Part shown: one piece after another, positions 9,062 to 19,373 of the stretch
How the letters are laid out: each line of letters begins with the position of its first letter
How positions within the stretch are numbered: position 1 is the first letter of the stretch
Assembly: GCA_017304655.1 (NCBI GenBank)
Contig: JAFKLY010000002.1
Location: 558,001-622,000 of the forward strand
DNA: 64,000 bases
Reading direction: 5' to 3'
DNA from: Sphingomonas sp.
Lineage (GTDB): Bacteria; Pseudomonadota; Alphaproteobacteria; Sphingomonadales; Sphingomonadaceae
The notes under the pieces: model-generated
What the model saw: the letters and a program-made list of their open reading frames with translations, nothing else
Database searches by the model: none
Told to the model about the DNA's origin: nothing
Translations under genes and position numbers: made by a program

Positions 9062-10068
9062 CGATCAGTGCGGCGCTCCACCGGCGGGACTGGACTTTCC
9101 CGCAACCCTTCGGCCCTCGCGCGGTGCTGGTCGTGGTCATCGCGCTGGCGGTGCTCTGGTACAGTGCCCAGCGCGTCGAGCTGGGCCGGATGCTCGCGCA
9201 GACCGGCGCGGCGACGCTGTCCACGCTTGGTCTCGTCGAGACCCCGGCCGATGCCCCCAGTCTCGGCCGGGTGATCGGCCAGCTCGTTCCCATCCAGCTC
9301 TCGGACCGGCAGGAGATCGGCCGTATCGACGGGTTCGATCCTGCGCATCTGCCGCCGCTCGCCTTCCTCGAAACGGTCAAGACGCAGGAACAGGCGCTCG
9401 ATCCCGCGACGCTCAAGCCGGTGAGTCGCCCGGTCTCGCGGACTTATCTCGTCCAGCCGCTCGGCTATGCCGGGCATGTGCTGGTCAAGATCGTCGAGAC
9501 GCTCGAAATCGCGCTCTGGGGCACGCTGATCGCGGTGCTGCTCGGCCTGCCGCTCGCGCTGCTGGGCGCGCGCAACATGATGCCGAGCGCGCCGGTGCGC
9601 TTTGCCGCCCATGCGCTCGTGGGTTTCATGCGCGCGGTGCCGGAACTGATCAGCGCGCTGTTCCTCGTCATTGCCTATGGCTTCGGGCCGATCGCCGGCT
9701 TTCTGGCGCTAGGCCTGCATGGCGCGGGCGTGCTCGGCAAATTCTTCGCCGATGATATGGAACATGCCGATCCGCGCCCGCAGGAAGCGCTGGCCGCCAT
9801 CGGCGCGAACCGGCTGGCCATCTGGCGGCTGGCCATCCTGCCACAGGTCATGCCCGGCTTCATCGGCAGCACGCTCTACATTCTGGATCGCAACGTGCGC
9901 ATGGCGACGGTCATTGGCCTCGTCGGCGCCGGCGGCGTGGGGCAGGAACTCAAGGGCCGCTACGACATGTACGATTACGGCCATGTCGGCACCATCCTGC
10001 TCGCCATCTTCCTCGTCGTTCTCGCGCTCGATCAGCTCTCCGCGCGCTTGCGACGACGCTTCCTCTGA
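9058..10068 (+). CDS. phnE: PhnE-like ABC transporter permease
   Basis: A 336-residue inner-membrane permease. One membrane segment lies near residues 20-40. After a soluble loop, the conserved permease domain begins near 145 with several more segments and the coupling motif EALAAIGANRLAIWRLAILPQ, typical of PhnE. It ends with a basic tail. It overlaps phnC by 4 bases and is followed after 18 bases by the phospholipase C gene, so all four genes are probably one transcript with the TonB receptor. Confidence 0.88.
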   Translation: MTISAALHRRDWTFPQPFGPRAVLVVVIALAVLWYSAQRVELGRMLAQTGAATLSTLGLVETPADAPSLGRVIGQLVPIQLSDRQEIGRIDGFDPAHLPPLAFLETVKTQEQALDPATLKPVSRPVSRTYLVQPLGYAGHVLVKIVETLEIALWGTLIAVLLGLPLALLGARNMMPSAPVRFAAHALVGFMRAVPELISALFLVIAYGFGPIAGFLALGLHGAGVLGKFFADDMEHADPRPQEALAAIGANRLAIWRLAILPQVMPGFIGSTLYILDRNVRMATVIGLVGAGGVGQELKGRYDMYDYGHVGTILLAIFLVVLALDQLSARLRRRFL

Positions 10069-10086
10069 CTGTTCAGGAGACCCTCC

Positions 10087-12186
10087 ATGGTGACGAATAA
10101 CAGGCGTGATTTTCTGAAGGCTGTGGGCGTGCTGGGCGCGGCGGCGGCCGTGCCGGCCAGCATCGAGCGTGCGCTCGCGCTGCCCGCCAAGCGCCAGTCC
10201 GGCACCATCAAGGACGTGAAGCACATCGTCATCCTGATGCAGGAGAACCGCAGCTTCGATCACTATTTCGGCACCATGAAGGGCGTGCGCGGCTTTGGCG
10301 ACCGGCACACCGTACCGCTGCCGGGCGGGCGCAGTGTCTGGGAACAGTCCAATGGCGCGCGCGTCCTGCCGCCCTTCTGGCTCGACACGAAGAAGACCAA
10401 CGGCATGAAGGTGCCGGGCACGCCGCACAGCTTCTCGGACGCGCAGGCCGCGTGGAACCAGGGCAGCTTCGGCCTCTGGCCCAAGTACAAGACCGATTAC
10501 TCGATGGGCTATTACAAGCGCGAGGACATTCCCTTCCAGTTCGCGCTGGCCGAAGCCTTCACCATCTGCGATGCCTATCATTGCTCGATTCCCACCGGCA
10601 CCGATCCCAATCGCATCGTCTTCTGGTCCGGCTCCAGCTTCGATCCGGCCGAGTGGTCGCAGGGTCGCAATTGCCGGGACGACAAGTCCGAGCCGAACAA
10701 TCTTCGCTGCTGGATCAAGGGCGCGCTGCCCGAGCCGGGCTACACCTATGCCGGCAATGCGCTGGAATGGCAGACGATCCCGGAAGTGCTGGAAGCGGCC
10801 GGCGTCGACTGGCGGATCTATCAGAACCCCAATGACAACTGGACCGGCGCCATGCATGGCGGTCTGGCGTTCAAGGGCTTCCGCGAGTGCAAGCCCGGCT
10901 CGGGCCTCTACGAGCGCGGCATGCGCGAATATTCGATCGAGCGGCTGGAACAGGACGTCAAGGACGGCACGCTGCCCGCCGTCTCGTGGGTGCTGCCGCC
11001 TATGCAATGGTCCGAGCATCCCTCCGCTTCCACGCCGATCGAAGGCGCGGAATATACCGCGCGCGTGCTGGATGCGCTGACGGCGAACCCGGATGTCTGG
11101 GCGAGCACGGTGTTCTTCCAGACCTTCGACGAGAATGACGGGCTGTTCGATCATCTGCCGCCCGCCGCGCCGCCCTCCTACAATCTGGATGGCACGCTCG
11201 CGGGCAAGGCGACCTTCGACCTTGCCGGCGAATATTTCGACGATCATGAGGACAAATATACCTCGCGCGATGACAATGTGACTGGCAAGGTCCGGCCTTG
11301 GGGGCTGGGATCGCGCGTGCCCATGTATGTCGTGTCGCCCTGGTCCAAGGGTGGCTGGGTCAACAGCGAGACCTTCGATCACACATCCGTCGGCCGCTTC
11401 ATCGAGAAGCGTTTCGGCGTCACCATCCCCGCGATCAGCCCATGGCATCGCAAGATGTGTGGCGATCTCACCTCCTGCTTCGATTTCCGGCTCGATGCGG
11501 ACCAGAGCTTCCCGGCCCTGCCGGACGCCAAGGGATCGGTCGCGGTACTTGCCCAGCATCTCAAGCGCCCGCGCATCATGCCGCCGCGTGGTGCGGAAAC
11601 CCTGTTCCAGGAGCAGGGCCTGCGCCGCTCGCGCGCGCTGCCTTATGTGCTGCATGTTGATGCTGCGCTGGCCGGTAACAGCGTCACGCTGCGTTTCGTC
11701 AATGAGGGCAGCGTTGGCGCGACCTTCCATGTGTATGACAAGAACCATCTGCATCGGCTGCCGCGTCGCTACGCCGTGGAGGCTGGCAAGAGCCTGGATG
11801 ACCAGTGGATGGCCGACACAGACGGCCGCTTCGATCTCCTCGTGCTTGGCCCCAACGGCTTCATGCGCGGGTTCACTGGCATGGCCGGTGCTGCCCTGCC
11901 GACGCTGGAAGCGCGCTATGATATCAAGGGCAATGCGCTGCGCCTCGCGCTCGCCAATCCCGGCGAAACGACGGCGAGCGTCGCGCTTGGCGATGATCTC
12001 TACGGCGTCAATCCGCCGCAGACGCTGGCGCTCGCGCCCAAGGGCGCGCTCAAGGCGCTCTGGCCGGTCGGACGCAGCCAGGGCTGGTATGATTTCACGG
12101 TGAAGAGCGGTGCCATGACGATCCGCCTCGCCGGTCGGGTGGAAACCGGCAAGCATGGCGTGAGCGATCCGCTGATGTCCGTCTGA
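10087..12186 (+). CDS. phosphocholine-type phospholipase C, Tat-exported
   Basis: A 699-residue member of the non-haemolytic/haemolytic phosphocholine-specific phospholipase C family, which cleaves phospholipid head groups to diacylglycerol and a phospho-alcohol outside the cytoplasm. The N-terminus NNRRDFLKAVG is a clear twin-arginine signal. The phosphoesterase domain starts with KHIVILMQENRSFDHYFG and includes HSFSDAQ and NDGLFDH. Two beta-sandwich modules of the C-terminal DUF756 type follow after about residue 490. The ribosome site is CAGGAGA, 8 bases before the ATG. As the last gene of the importer block, it could release phosphocholine or glycerophospho-type ligands that the PhnDCE-like system then imports. 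That link is an inference. Confidence 0.88.
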   Translation: MVTNNRRDFLKAVGVLGAAAAVPASIERALALPAKRQSGTIKDVKHIVILMQENRSFDHYFGTMKGVRGFGDRHTVPLPGGRSVWEQSNGARVLPPFWLDTKKTNGMKVPGTPHSFSDAQAAWNQGSFGLWPKYKTDYSMGYYKREDIPFQFALAEAFTICDAYHCSIPTGTDPNRIVFWSGSSFDPAEWSQGRNCRDDKSEPNNLRCWIKGALPEPGYTYAGNALEWQTIPEVLEAAGVDWRIYQNPNDNWTGAMHGGLAFKGFRECKPGSGLYERGMREYSIERLEQDVKDGTLPAVSWVLPPMQWSEHPSASTPIEGAEYTARVLDALTANPDVWASTVFFQTFDENDGLFDHLPPAAPPSYNLDGTLAGKATFDLAGEYFDDHEDKYTSRDDNVTGKVRPWGLGSRVPMYVVSPWSKGGWVNSETFDHTSVGRFIEKRFGVTIPAISPWHRKMCGDLTSCFDFRLDADQSFPALPDAKGSVAVLAQHLKRPRIMPPRGAETLFQEQGLRRSRALPYVLHVDAALAGNSVTLRFVNEGSVGATFHVYDKNHLHRLPRRYAVEAGKSLDDQWMADTDGRFDLLVLGPNGFMRGFTGMAGAALPTLEARYDIKGNALRLALANPGETTASVALGDDLYGVNPPQTLALAPKGALKALWPVGRSQGWYDFTVKSGAMTIRLAGRVETGKHGVSDPLMSV

Positions 12187-12203
12187 TCCGGCGCGCCTGC
12201 GCT

Positions 12204-13055
12204 TCAGTCGGTCGACAACGCTCCGGCCAGGGCAAGCACATGCCGGGCCTGAACGAGGTGGGGGCGGTCGATCATCCGGCCGTCCAGCGCCAGCGCGCCG
12301 GCACCGGGATTGGCATCGAACGCGGCAATGATCCTGCGCGCCTTGGCGATCTCCTCATCGTCGGGTGTGAAGCCGGCGTTGATGACTGGCACCTGCGCCG
12401 GATGAATGGCGAGCATGCCGGTGAAGCCATCGCGCCGTGCCCGCGCGACATGCGCCGCGAGTCCGTCCTTGTCGGCAATGGCGGGAAACACGGTGTCGAT
12501 CGCGGGCACGCCGGCGGCATGGGCAGCAAACAGGGTGAGCGAGCGGACGAGCTCGTAAGGCGGCGTGTAACGCCCGTCGGCCTCGCGCGATGTCGTGGCG
12601 CCGATCGCTGCGGGCAGATCCTCCGCGCCCCAGCTCAGCCCGGCAAGCCGATCGGCGCAGTGCCGGTAGCTGCCAAGCTCGAAGATGGCGCCCGGCGTTT
12701 CCGTCGCGATCGGCAGGACCGGCGGCAGGTCCGCGCCGAACAGCGCAGCGAGCGCATCGATCGAGGCCGCGCCTTCCGCCTTGGGCAGCATCAGCGCGTC
12801 GGGTTTGACCTTGGCCAGCGCCGCCACATCAGCCTCGATTGCGCTGCTGCCCAGCGCATTGACCCGCACGATGCAGGGCAGGGGAGGTCGGGCGGTCAGA
12901 TAGTCAACCACCGCCCGGCGCGCTGCGTCCTTGCCCTCGGGCAGGACCGAGTCCTCAAGGTCCAGGATGATCGCATCCGCGCCGCTCGCCGCCGCCTTGG
13001 CGAAGCGCTCCGGCCGGTCACCGGGCACGAACAGCAGCGAGCGCAGCGGCGTCAC
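12204..13055 (-). CDS. CitE-type (HpcH/HpaI) beta-hydroxyacyl-CoA lyase
   Basis: A 283-residue citrate-lyase-beta-like enzyme that should split a beta-hydroxyacyl-CoA by retro-Claisen cleavage in the cytoplasm. Visible motifs are [10 protein letters not shown] (CoA end), [16 protein letters not shown] (metal-binding acidic residues), [10 protein letters not shown] and [13 protein letters not shown]. The GTG start at 13055 overlaps the MaoC stop as GTGA. As the last gene of a leucine operon that lacks an HMG-CoA lyase, it probably cleaves 3-hydroxy-3-methylglutaryl-CoA (and perhaps citramalyl-CoA), as reported for M. tuberculosis Rv2498c. Converges with the phospholipase gene, 17 bases apart. 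Confidence 0.8.
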   Translation of the reverse strand: MTPLRSLLFVPGDRPERFAKAAASGADAIILDLEDSVLPEGKDAARRAVVDYLTARPPLPCIVRVNALGSSAIEADVAALAKVKPDALMLPKAEGAASIDALAALFGADLPPVLPIATETPGAIFELGSYRHCADRLAGLSWGAEDLPAAIGATTSREADGRYTPPYELVRSLTLFAAHAAGVPAIDTVFPAIADKDGLAAHVARARRDGFTGMLAIHPAQVPVINAGFTPDDEEIAKARRIIAAFDANPGAGALALDGRMIDRPHLVQARHVLALAGALSTD

Positions 13056-13504
13056 GCCGGTCGCTTCTTCAACATCGCGGTGCGCAGGCCCTGGCAGACG
13101 ATTTCGTCGCGCTGGTTGGAGAGCCGATGCTCCCAGGTCACGATCCCGGCCCATGGGCGCGATTGGCTCTCGCGCAGGGCAACAACCTCGCTCTCGCAGC
13201 GCAGCGTGTCGCCGATGAACACGGGATGGGGCAGCACGATCTTGTCGAAGCCGAGATTGGCGACCAGCGGCCCGAAGGTCGTCTCGCCCACGGACAGGCC
13301 GACCATCAGGCTGAGCGTGAAGGTGGAGTTGACGAGGATCTGGCCGAATTCGCTGGCTTTCGCGGCTTCGGCATCGAGATGCAGCGGCTGCGGGTTGTGG
13401 GTGAGCGCGGACCAGAGCAGATTGTCAGCCTCCATCACCGTCCGCCGGATCGGGTGGATCAGACGGTCACCGACCTGCAATTCGTCGAAATATTTCGCGG
13501 TCAT
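13052..13504 (-). CDS. MaoC-family (hot-dog) enoyl-CoA hydratase
   Basis: A 150-residue single hot-dog protein. [19 protein letters not shown] carries the asparagine/histidine region of the R-specific hydratase-2 family, and [19 protein letters not shown] follows. It overlaps the biotin carboxylase stop as ATGA and the CitE start as GTGA. The operon has no crotonase-type hydratase, so this protein is the best candidate for hydration of 3-methylglutaconyl-CoA between methylcrotonyl-CoA carboxylase and the lyase. This parallels MaoC-like Rv2499c in the M. tuberculosis cluster. The exact substrate and stereochemistry are not provable from sequence. Confidence 0.8.
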   Translation of the reverse strand: MTAKYFDELQVGDRLIHPIRRTVMEADNLLWSALTHNPQPLHLDAEAAKASEFGQILVNSTFTLSLMVGLSVGETTFGPLVANLGFDKIVLPHPVFIGDTLRCESEVVALRESQSRPWAGIVTWEHRLSNQRDEIVCQGLRTAMLKKRPA

Positions 13505-15372
13505 GCCTCTCCCTTCGGTCCGGGATCGATGCTGACGAGCAGCGTGTCGATCTGCACCTGATCGCCCTCCTTGACCGTCAGTGTCGCCACTATGCCATCG
13601 AACGGCGCGGTGAGGCCATGTTCCATTTTCATCGCTTCGAGCGTCAGCAGTTTCTGGCCTTTGGTGACCGTTTGCCCCGGCGCCACGTCCACCGTGATGA
13701 TACGTCCGGGCATGGGTGCGAGCACGGCGCCGGATTGGGTCGCTGCGCTGGCCGATCCCGATGTACGCGGCGGCGCGATGCACCAGCTCTGCCCATGTTC
13801 ATGGAGATAGGCGGGGGCCGGTGAGGGATGCGGGCCGGCAAGCGGCTGGTCGGAAGATGGGGCTGATGCGGGCAGCGGCACGACTGTCTCGATGCCGTCC
13901 GCCGCGAGCGATATTGTCGGCGTCGTCGGCGCGTTGAGCCGAAAGCCGGCGAGCGGCTGCTGGGCATAGCGCGCCGCTGCCGCGCGCAGGAGCGCAGCGG
14001 ATGGCCCTATCGCCGGCATCAGCGCATCGCCTTCACGGGCGATGAAGCCGGTATCGATCCCGCCGGCCGCGAAGGCGGGATGATCGAGCGCCTTGATGAG
14101 AAAGGCAGCGTTCGTCCGCACAGGCCAGATCGCGCTGTTCTCCAGCGATCCGACAAGCAGGGCGCGCGCTTCCTCGCGAGAGGGCGCATGAGCGATGACC
14201 TTGGCCAGCATCGGGTCGTAGAAGGGCGACACGGCGGCGCCTGCGTGAAAGCCGGTATCGACCCGCACGCCGCTGCCCAGATCGAACAGATCGAGCCGGC
14301 CCGTGCTCGGCAGGAAGCCCCTGGCGGGGTCCTCGGCATAGAGGCGCGCCTCAATGGCGTGACCGGTGATCGCGATCTCGTCCTGCCGCTTGGGCAGCGG
14401 CTCGCCCGCCGCAACGCGCAATTGCCACTCGACCAGATCGACCCCGGTGATCGCCTCGGTCACCGGATGCTCGACCTGAAGGCGCGTGTTCATTTCCATG
14501 AACCAGATGCGGTCGGGATGCAGCGGGCCTGAGCCGTCCGCGATGAACTCGACCGTGCCGGCGCCGACATAGTCGACGGCCTGGGCGGCGCGCACGGCGG
14601 CGGCGCAGACATAAGCGCGGGTCGCCTCCGTCATGCCCGGCGCCGGGGCTTCCTCGATCACTTTCTGGTGGCGCCGCTGCACCGAGCAGTCCCGCTCGAA
14701 CAGATGCACGATGCTGCCATGGGTATCGCCGAAGACCTGCACCTCGATGTGGCGCGGCGAGGGGATATATGCCTCCAGCAACACGCGCGCGTCGCCGAAG
14801 GCGGACGCAGCCTCGCGCTTGCAGGAGGCGAGCGCGTCGAGGAAGTCGGCGGGCGCATCGACGCGGCGCATGCCCTTGCCGCCACCGCCTGCCACTGCCT
14901 TGATGAGGATTGGGTAGCCGATCCTGCCCGCCTCGCTCGCCAGCCGGTCGGGCGACTGGTCTTCGCCCAGATAGCCGGGCGTCACCGGCACGCCTGCCTC
15001 GCTCATCAGTGCCTTGGCGGCATCCTTGAGGCCCATGGCGCGGATGCTCGCCGGTCTCGGGCCGACCCAGATCAGGCCCGCCTCTATCACGGCCTGCGCG
15101 AAGTCGGCATTCTCGCTCAGAAAGCCATAGCCCGGGTGGATGGCCTGTGCGCCGGTGCGCAGGGCCGCGGCGATGATCCTGGCTCCGTCGAGATAGCTCT
15201 CCCGCGCCGGCGAGGGACCGATATGGACGGCCTCATCAGCCTCGCGCACATGCAGCGCTTGCGCGTCCGCGTCCGAATAGACCGCAATCGTGCGCACCCC
15301 CATGCGCCGCGCGGTGCGGATGATCCGGCAGGCAATCTCGCCGCGGTTGGCGATGAGGAGGGAGGTCAGCAT
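13501..15372 (-). CDS. liuD: methylcrotonyl-CoA carboxylase biotin carboxylase/carrier subunit
   Basis: A 623-residue alpha subunit of an acyl-CoA carboxylase. The biotin carboxylase N-domain opens with [14 protein letters not shown], the ATP-grasp glycine loop is [14 protein letters not shown], and [14 protein letters not shown] marks the active site. The C-terminal biotinyl domain carries EAMKM with the biotinylated lysine at about residue 582. The ATG at 15372 is the canonical start; an upstream open frame is low-complexity. It lies 10 bases after the carboxyltransferase gene and overlaps maoC. In this leucine operon it should carboxylate 3-methylcrotonyl-CoA; propionyl- or geranyl-CoA specificity is less likely from context. 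Confidence 0.88.
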   Translation of the reverse strand: MLTSLLIANRGEIACRIIRTARRMGVRTIAVYSDADAQALHVREADEAVHIGPSPARESYLDGARIIAAALRTGAQAIHPGYGFLSENADFAQAVIEAGLIWVGPRPASIRAMGLKDAAKALMSEAGVPVTPGYLGEDQSPDRLASEAGRIGYPILIKAVAGGGGKGMRRVDAPADFLDALASCKREAASAFGDARVLLEAYIPSPRHIEVQVFGDTHGSIVHLFERDCSVQRRHQKVIEEAPAPGMTEATRAYVCAAAVRAAQAVDYVGAGTVEFIADGSGPLHPDRIWFMEMNTRLQVEHPVTEAITGVDLVEWQLRVAAGEPLPKRQDEIAITGHAIEARLYAEDPARGFLPSTGRLDLFDLGSGVRVDTGFHAGAAVSPFYDPMLAKVIAHAPSREEARALLVGSLENSAIWPVRTNAAFLIKALDHPAFAAGGIDTGFIAREGDALMPAIGPSAALLRAAAARYAQQPLAGFRLNAPTTPTISLAADGIETVVPLPASAPSSDQPLAGPHPSPAPAYLHEHGQSWCIAPPRTSGSASAATQSGAVLAPMPGRIITVDVAPGQTVTKGQKLLTLEAMKMEHGLTAPFDGIVATLTVKEGDQVQIDTLLVSIDPGPKGEA

Positions 15373-15382
15373 GGCCACCCGC

Positions 15383-16984
15383 TCACATGCGGAACAGCCC
15401 GAAGGCCGCCTTCTCCGGGATGGGCGCATTGAGCGTGGCAGCGAAGGCGAGGCCGAGCACATCGCGGGTCTGCGCCGGGTCGATGATGCCGTCGTCCCAC
15501 AGCCGCGCCGTCGCGTGCCATGGGTCGCCTTCTGCCTCGAACTTCGCCCGGATCGGCGCCTTGAACGCTTCGGTCTCCTCTGCCGTCCAGTTGGCGGCAT
15601 CGCGGTTGACCGTGGCGAGGACACTGGCGGCCTGTTCGCCGCCCATCACGCTGATCCGGCTGTTGGGCCAGGTGAAGAGGAAGCGCGGCGAATAGCCGCG
15701 GCCGGCCATGCCGTAATTGCCCGCGCCGAAGCTGCCGCCGATCAGCACGGTGACCTTGGGCACCTGCGCCGTCGCCACGGCGGTCACCAGCTTGGCGCCA
15801 TGCTTGGCGATGCCTTCCGCCTCATATTTGCCGCCGACCATGAAGCCGGAGATGTTCTGGAGAAACAGCAGCGGCGTGCGGCGCTGGCAGGCCAGCTCGA
15901 TGAAATGCGCGCCCTTGAGCGCGCTTTCGCTGAACAACACGCCATTGTTGGCGAGGATGGCGACCGGCATGCCCCAGATATGCGCGAATCCGCAGACCAG
16001 CGTCGCGCCGAACGCGGCCTTGAACTCGTGGAATTCGCTGCCGTCGACCAGCCGGGCGATCACTTCCCGCACGTCATAGGGCGCGCGCACATCCTGCGGG
16101 ATGATGCCGTAAAGCTCCTGCGGATCGTAAAGCGGCGGGCGCGGATCGATCAGCGGCACATCCGGCACGCGATCGACCGGCAGCGTCGCCACGATATCGC
16201 GCAGGATGGTGAGCGCATGGGCGTCATCCTCCGCCAGATGATCGACCACGCCGGAGCGATGAGCGTGGAGCTCGCCGCCGCCCAGATCCTCGGCGCTGAT
16301 TTCCTCGCCCGTCGCGGCCTTCACGAGGGGCGGTCCGGCGAGAAAGATGGTGCCTTGCCCGCGCACGATGATGCTCTCGTCCGCCATGGCGGGCACATAA
16401 GCGCCGCCCGCCGTGCAACTGCCCATCACGCAGGCGATCTGGGCGATGCCCTGCGCGGACATGTTGGCCTGGTTGAAGAAGATGCGGCCGAAATGGTCGC
16501 GATCCGGGAAAACCTCGGCCTGATGCGGCAGGTTCGCGCCGCCGCTGTCGACCAGATAGAGGCACGGCAGGTGGTTCTCCGCCGCGATTTCCTGCGCGCG
16601 CAGATGCTTCTTCACGGAGAGGGGATAATAAGTCCCGCCTTTCACTGTCGCGTCATTGGCGGCGATCATCACTTGCCGGCCATTCACCCGCCCGATGCCC
16701 GCCACGATGCCGGCACCGGCGATGTCGTCCTCATAGACGCCGCGTGCGGCAAGCTGGCCGATCTCCAGAAACGGACTGCCCGGATCGAGCAGCCGGTCGA
16801 TGCGCTCTCGCGGGAGCAGCTTGCCGCGCGAAACATGGCGGGCGCGGGCACTGTCGCCGCCGCCCAGCGCCGCCGTCGCGACATCCGCGCGCAGGCGCTC
16901 GGCAAGCGCGCGATTGTGCGCCGCGCGCGCGGCGAAGTCCGGGCTGGCGGGGTCGACGGACGTGGGAAGGACCGGGCCGGTCAT
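15383..16984 (-). CDS. liuB: methylcrotonyl-CoA carboxylase carboxyltransferase subunit
   Basis: A 533-residue carboxyltransferase (beta) subunit. It has the family N-terminal half with [18 protein letters not shown] and [12 protein letters not shown], and the second half with [14 protein letters not shown] [38 protein letters not shown] and the terminal FGLFRM common in MCC beta chains. Its start overlaps the acyl-CoA dehydrogenase stop as ATGA. It forms the carboxylase with the downstream biotin subunit, converting 3-methylcrotonyl-CoA to 3-methylglutaconyl-CoA. Confidence 0.9.
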   Translation of the reverse strand: MTGPVLPTSVDPASPDFAARAAHNRALAERLRADVATAALGGGDSARARHVSRGKLLPRERIDRLLDPGSPFLEIGQLAARGVYEDDIAGAGIVAGIGRVNGRQVMIAANDATVKGGTYYPLSVKKHLRAQEIAAENHLPCLYLVDSGGANLPHQAEVFPDRDHFGRIFFNQANMSAQGIAQIACVMGSCTAGGAYVPAMADESIIVRGQGTIFLAGPPLVKAATGEEISAEDLGGGELHAHRSGVVDHLAEDDAHALTILRDIVATLPVDRVPDVPLIDPRPPLYDPQELYGIIPQDVRAPYDVREVIARLVDGSEFHEFKAAFGATLVCGFAHIWGMPVAILANNGVLFSESALKGAHFIELACQRRTPLLFLQNISGFMVGGKYEAEGIAKHGAKLVTAVATAQVPKVTVLIGGSFGAGNYGMAGRGYSPRFLFTWPNSRISVMGGEQAASVLATVNRDAANWTAEETEAFKAPIRAKFEAEGDPWHATARLWDDGIIDPAQTRDVLGLAFAATLNAPIPEKAAFGLFRM

Positions 16985-18132
16985 GCGCCCACCAGTTCCC
17001 GGCCGATGAGCATCCGCCGTATTTCGTTGGTGCCGGCGCCGATATCCAGCAGCTTGGCGTCACGCAGATAGCGCTCGACCGGCCAGTCGGTCGTGTAGCC
17101 GGCGCCGCCGAGCGCCTGCACCGCTTCGAGCGCGACCTTCACGGCATTCTCGCTGGCGAGCAGGATCGCCCCCGCCGCGTCGAAGCGGGTTGTCCGGCCG
17201 GCATCGCAGGCGCGGGCGACGGCATAGACATAGGCGCGTGCCGAATTGAGTGCGACATATATGTCCGCGACCTTCGCCTGCATGAGCTGGAAGGTGCCGA
17301 TCGGCTGGCCGAACTGCCGGCGCTCGCGCACATAAGGCAGCACCGTATCGAGGCAGGCTTGCATGATGCCGATCTGCACGCCGGAGAGCACCACGCGCTC
17401 ATAATCGAGGCCGGACATCAGCACTTTGGCGCCCGCGCCGATGCCGCCCAGCACGTTCGCCTCGGGCACATGGCAATCGGTGAACACCAGTTCGGCCGTT
17501 GGCGAACCGCGCATGCCCATCTTCTCGATCTTCTGGCCAATGGCGAAACCCGCCATGTCCTTGTCGATGAGGAAGGCCGTGATCCCCTTTGCGCCGGCGG
17601 CGGCGTCCGTCCGCGCATAGACGACCAGCGTCTGCGCATAAGGCGCGTTGGTGATCCAGAATTTAGTGCCGTTGAGAATGAAGCCGCCGGGCGCGGCATC
17701 GGCGCGCAGCTTCATCGAGACGACGTCCGATCCTGCGCCGGCCTCTGACATGGCGAGGCTGCCGACATGCGCGCCGGAGATCAGGCCGGGGAGGACGCGG
17801 GCCTTCTGGTCCACCGTGCCCCAGCGGGCGATCTGGTTGATGCAGAGGTTGCTGTGCGCGCCATAGGAGAGGCCCACGGAGGCGGAGGCGCGGCTGATCT
17901 CCTCGCAGGCGATGACATGCTCCAGATAACCCAGGCCCAGCCCGCCATCCGCCTCGCTCACTGTGATGCCGTGCAGGCCGAGCGCGCCCATTTGCGGCCA
18001 CAGGTCGAGGGGGAACCAGTCCTCCCGGTCGATCTTCGCGGCGATCGGCGCGATCCGTTCGGTCGCGAACCGCGCGCAGCTTTCGCGGATCATGTCGGCC
18101 GTTTCCCCCAGAGCGAAATCGAGTTGGGTCAT
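16981..18132 (-). CDS. liuA: isovaleryl-CoA dehydrogenase
   Basis: A 383-residue FAD-dependent acyl-CoA dehydrogenase. The FAD/substrate motifs are [12 protein letters not shown] and FWITNAP. The catalytic glutamate is placed at about residue 245 in [11 protein letters not shown], the unusual position characteristic of isovaleryl-CoA dehydrogenases, rather than near the C-terminus as in short/medium-chain enzymes. It ends with the family motif [14 protein letters not shown]. It oxidises isovaleryl-CoA, made by the branched-chain dehydrogenase genes upstream, to 3-methylcrotonyl-CoA and passes electrons to ETF. Starts 10 bases after the E2 gene stop. Confidence 0.9.
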   Translation of the reverse strand: MTQLDFALGETADMIRESCARFATERIAPIAAKIDREDWFPLDLWPQMGALGLHGITVSEADGGLGLGYLEHVIACEEISRASASVGLSYGAHSNLCINQIARWGTVDQKARVLPGLISGAHVGSLAMSEAGAGSDVVSMKLRADAAPGGFILNGTKFWITNAPYAQTLVVYARTDAAAGAKGITAFLIDKDMAGFAIGQKIEKMGMRGSPTAELVFTDCHVPEANVLGGIGAGAKVLMSGLDYERVVLSGVQIGIMQACLDTVLPYVRERRQFGQPIGTFQLMQAKVADIYVALNSARAYVYAVARACDAGRTTRFDAAGAILLASENAVKVALEAVQALGGAGYTTDWPVERYLRDAKLLDIGAGTNEIRRMLIGRELVGA

Positions 18133-18142
18133 GCCGGGCCTT

Positions 18143-19372
18143 TCAATCCGCGAAGAGCAGGACGGGGGTCTCGATCAGCGTGCGCACCGCCTGGACGAAG
18201 CTGGCGGCGTCCCAGCCATCCACCACGCGATGGTCGCAACTGATCGAGAGGTTCATGAGCTTGGCGCGGCGCAGCTTGTCCGGCCCATCGAACACCGGGC
18301 GCTCGACGATGCGGTTGGGCGCAAGGATCGCCACTTCCGGCCGGTTGATGACGGGCGTCGAGGCAATGCCGCCGAGTGGGCCGAGCGAGGAGAGCGTGAA
18401 GGTGGAACCTGAAAGATCGGCTGACCCGATGCTGCCGTCCCGCACCGCGCCGGAGAGTCGGCTGATCTCTGCCGCGAGTTGCCAGACGTTCTTCGCCTGC
18501 GCATCCCGGATGACCGGCACGTAAAGCCCCGCCGGCGCCTGCGTCGCGAGGCCCAGATGCACGGCGCCATGGCGCGTCACCACTCCCGCCGCGTCGTCGA
18601 AGGTCGCGTTGATCATTGGATAATCGGGCAAGGCCCGGCAGATCGCGACGATGAGGAAGGGCAGCAGCGTCAGCTTCGGTCGGTCGCCGCGATGGGCGTT
18701 GAGGTCCGCGCGCATCGCTTCCAGCGCCGTCACCTCCACTTCCTCGACATAGGAGAAGTGCGGGATGTGACGCTTGGATTCCGCCATCTTGTCGGCGATG
18801 CGGCGGCGCAGGCCGGCGATCTTCACGGTTTCGTCGGGGCGCGCTGTCGTGGCTGCGGGCGCATAGCCCTGGCCGCGATGATAGCTCAGCCAGGCGTCCA
18901 GATCGTTGTGGCGCACATGGTCGCCTTGCGCAGGCTTCACGTCGGCCAGGTCGATGCCGAGATTGGCGGCGCGGGCGCGCACCGCCGGCGAGGCGAGGAT
19001 ACGGCGCTTCGGGTCGGCGGGCTTTTCGGGTGCGTTCAGCGCCGCAGCAGGCCGCGGGGCGGCGGGCAGCGCGCGGTCTGGTGAAGGCGTCGGCTCAACC
19101 GGCGCCACCGGGTCGGGCGCGGTGTCCTCGGCATGATCCGTCTCGATCACCAGCAGCACCGATCCGATCGCGACGGTATCGCCGACATCGCCCGTTCGCT
19201 CGGTGATGATCCCGGCGACCGGCGCCTCGATTTCCACTGTCGCCTTGTCGGTCATCACATCGGCGATACTCGTGCCTTCCTCGACATGGTCGCCCGGCTT
19301 CACATGCCAGCCGACCAGTTCGGCCTCGGCGATGCCTTCGCCAATGTCGGGCAGACGATATTCGTAGCGCAT
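18143..19372 (-). CDS. bkdB: branched-chain alpha-keto acid dehydrogenase E2 (dihydrolipoyl acyltransferase)
   Basis: A 409-residue E2 core subunit. One lipoyl domain carries VMTDKATVEI with the lipoyl lysine at about residue 43. A proline/alanine-rich linker and a peripheral-subunit binding domain (ILASPAVRARAANLGIDL) follow, then the acyltransferase domain with the catalytic DHRVVDGWDA near the end. It transfers the branched acyl group from E1 to CoA. It sits directly downstream of the E1 beta gene. No E3 (lipoamide dehydrogenase) gene is present in the window, so E3 must come from elsewhere in the genome. Confidence 0.9.
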   Translation of the reverse strand: MRYEYRLPDIGEGIAEAELVGWHVKPGDHVEEGTSIADVMTDKATVEIEAPVAGIITERTGDVGDTVAIGSVLLVIETDHAEDTAPDPVAPVEPTPSPDRALPAAPRPAAALNAPEKPADPKRRILASPAVRARAANLGIDLADVKPAQGDHVRHNDLDAWLSYHRGQGYAPAATTARPDETVKIAGLRRRIADKMAESKRHIPHFSYVEEVEVTALEAMRADLNAHRGDRPKLTLLPFLIVAICRALPDYPMINATFDDAAGVVTRHGAVHLGLATQAPAGLYVPVIRDAQAKNVWQLAAEISRLSGAVRDGSIGSADLSGSTFTLSSLGPLGGIASTPVINRPEVAILAPNRIVERPVFDGPDKLRRAKLMNLSISCDHRVVDGWDAASFVQAVRTLIETPVLLFAD

Positions 19373-19373
19373 G

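Noticed and set aside
7351..10068. A complete phosphonate catabolism locus
   Set aside because: Only the importer-like genes are present. No C-P lyase (phnGHIJKLM), phnX, phnW or phnA-like gene was found in the window, so phosphonate degradation is not claimed.
9709..12156. An 815-codon open frame on the minus strand
   Set aside because: It is antisense to phnE and phospholipase C and shows no recognisable domain.
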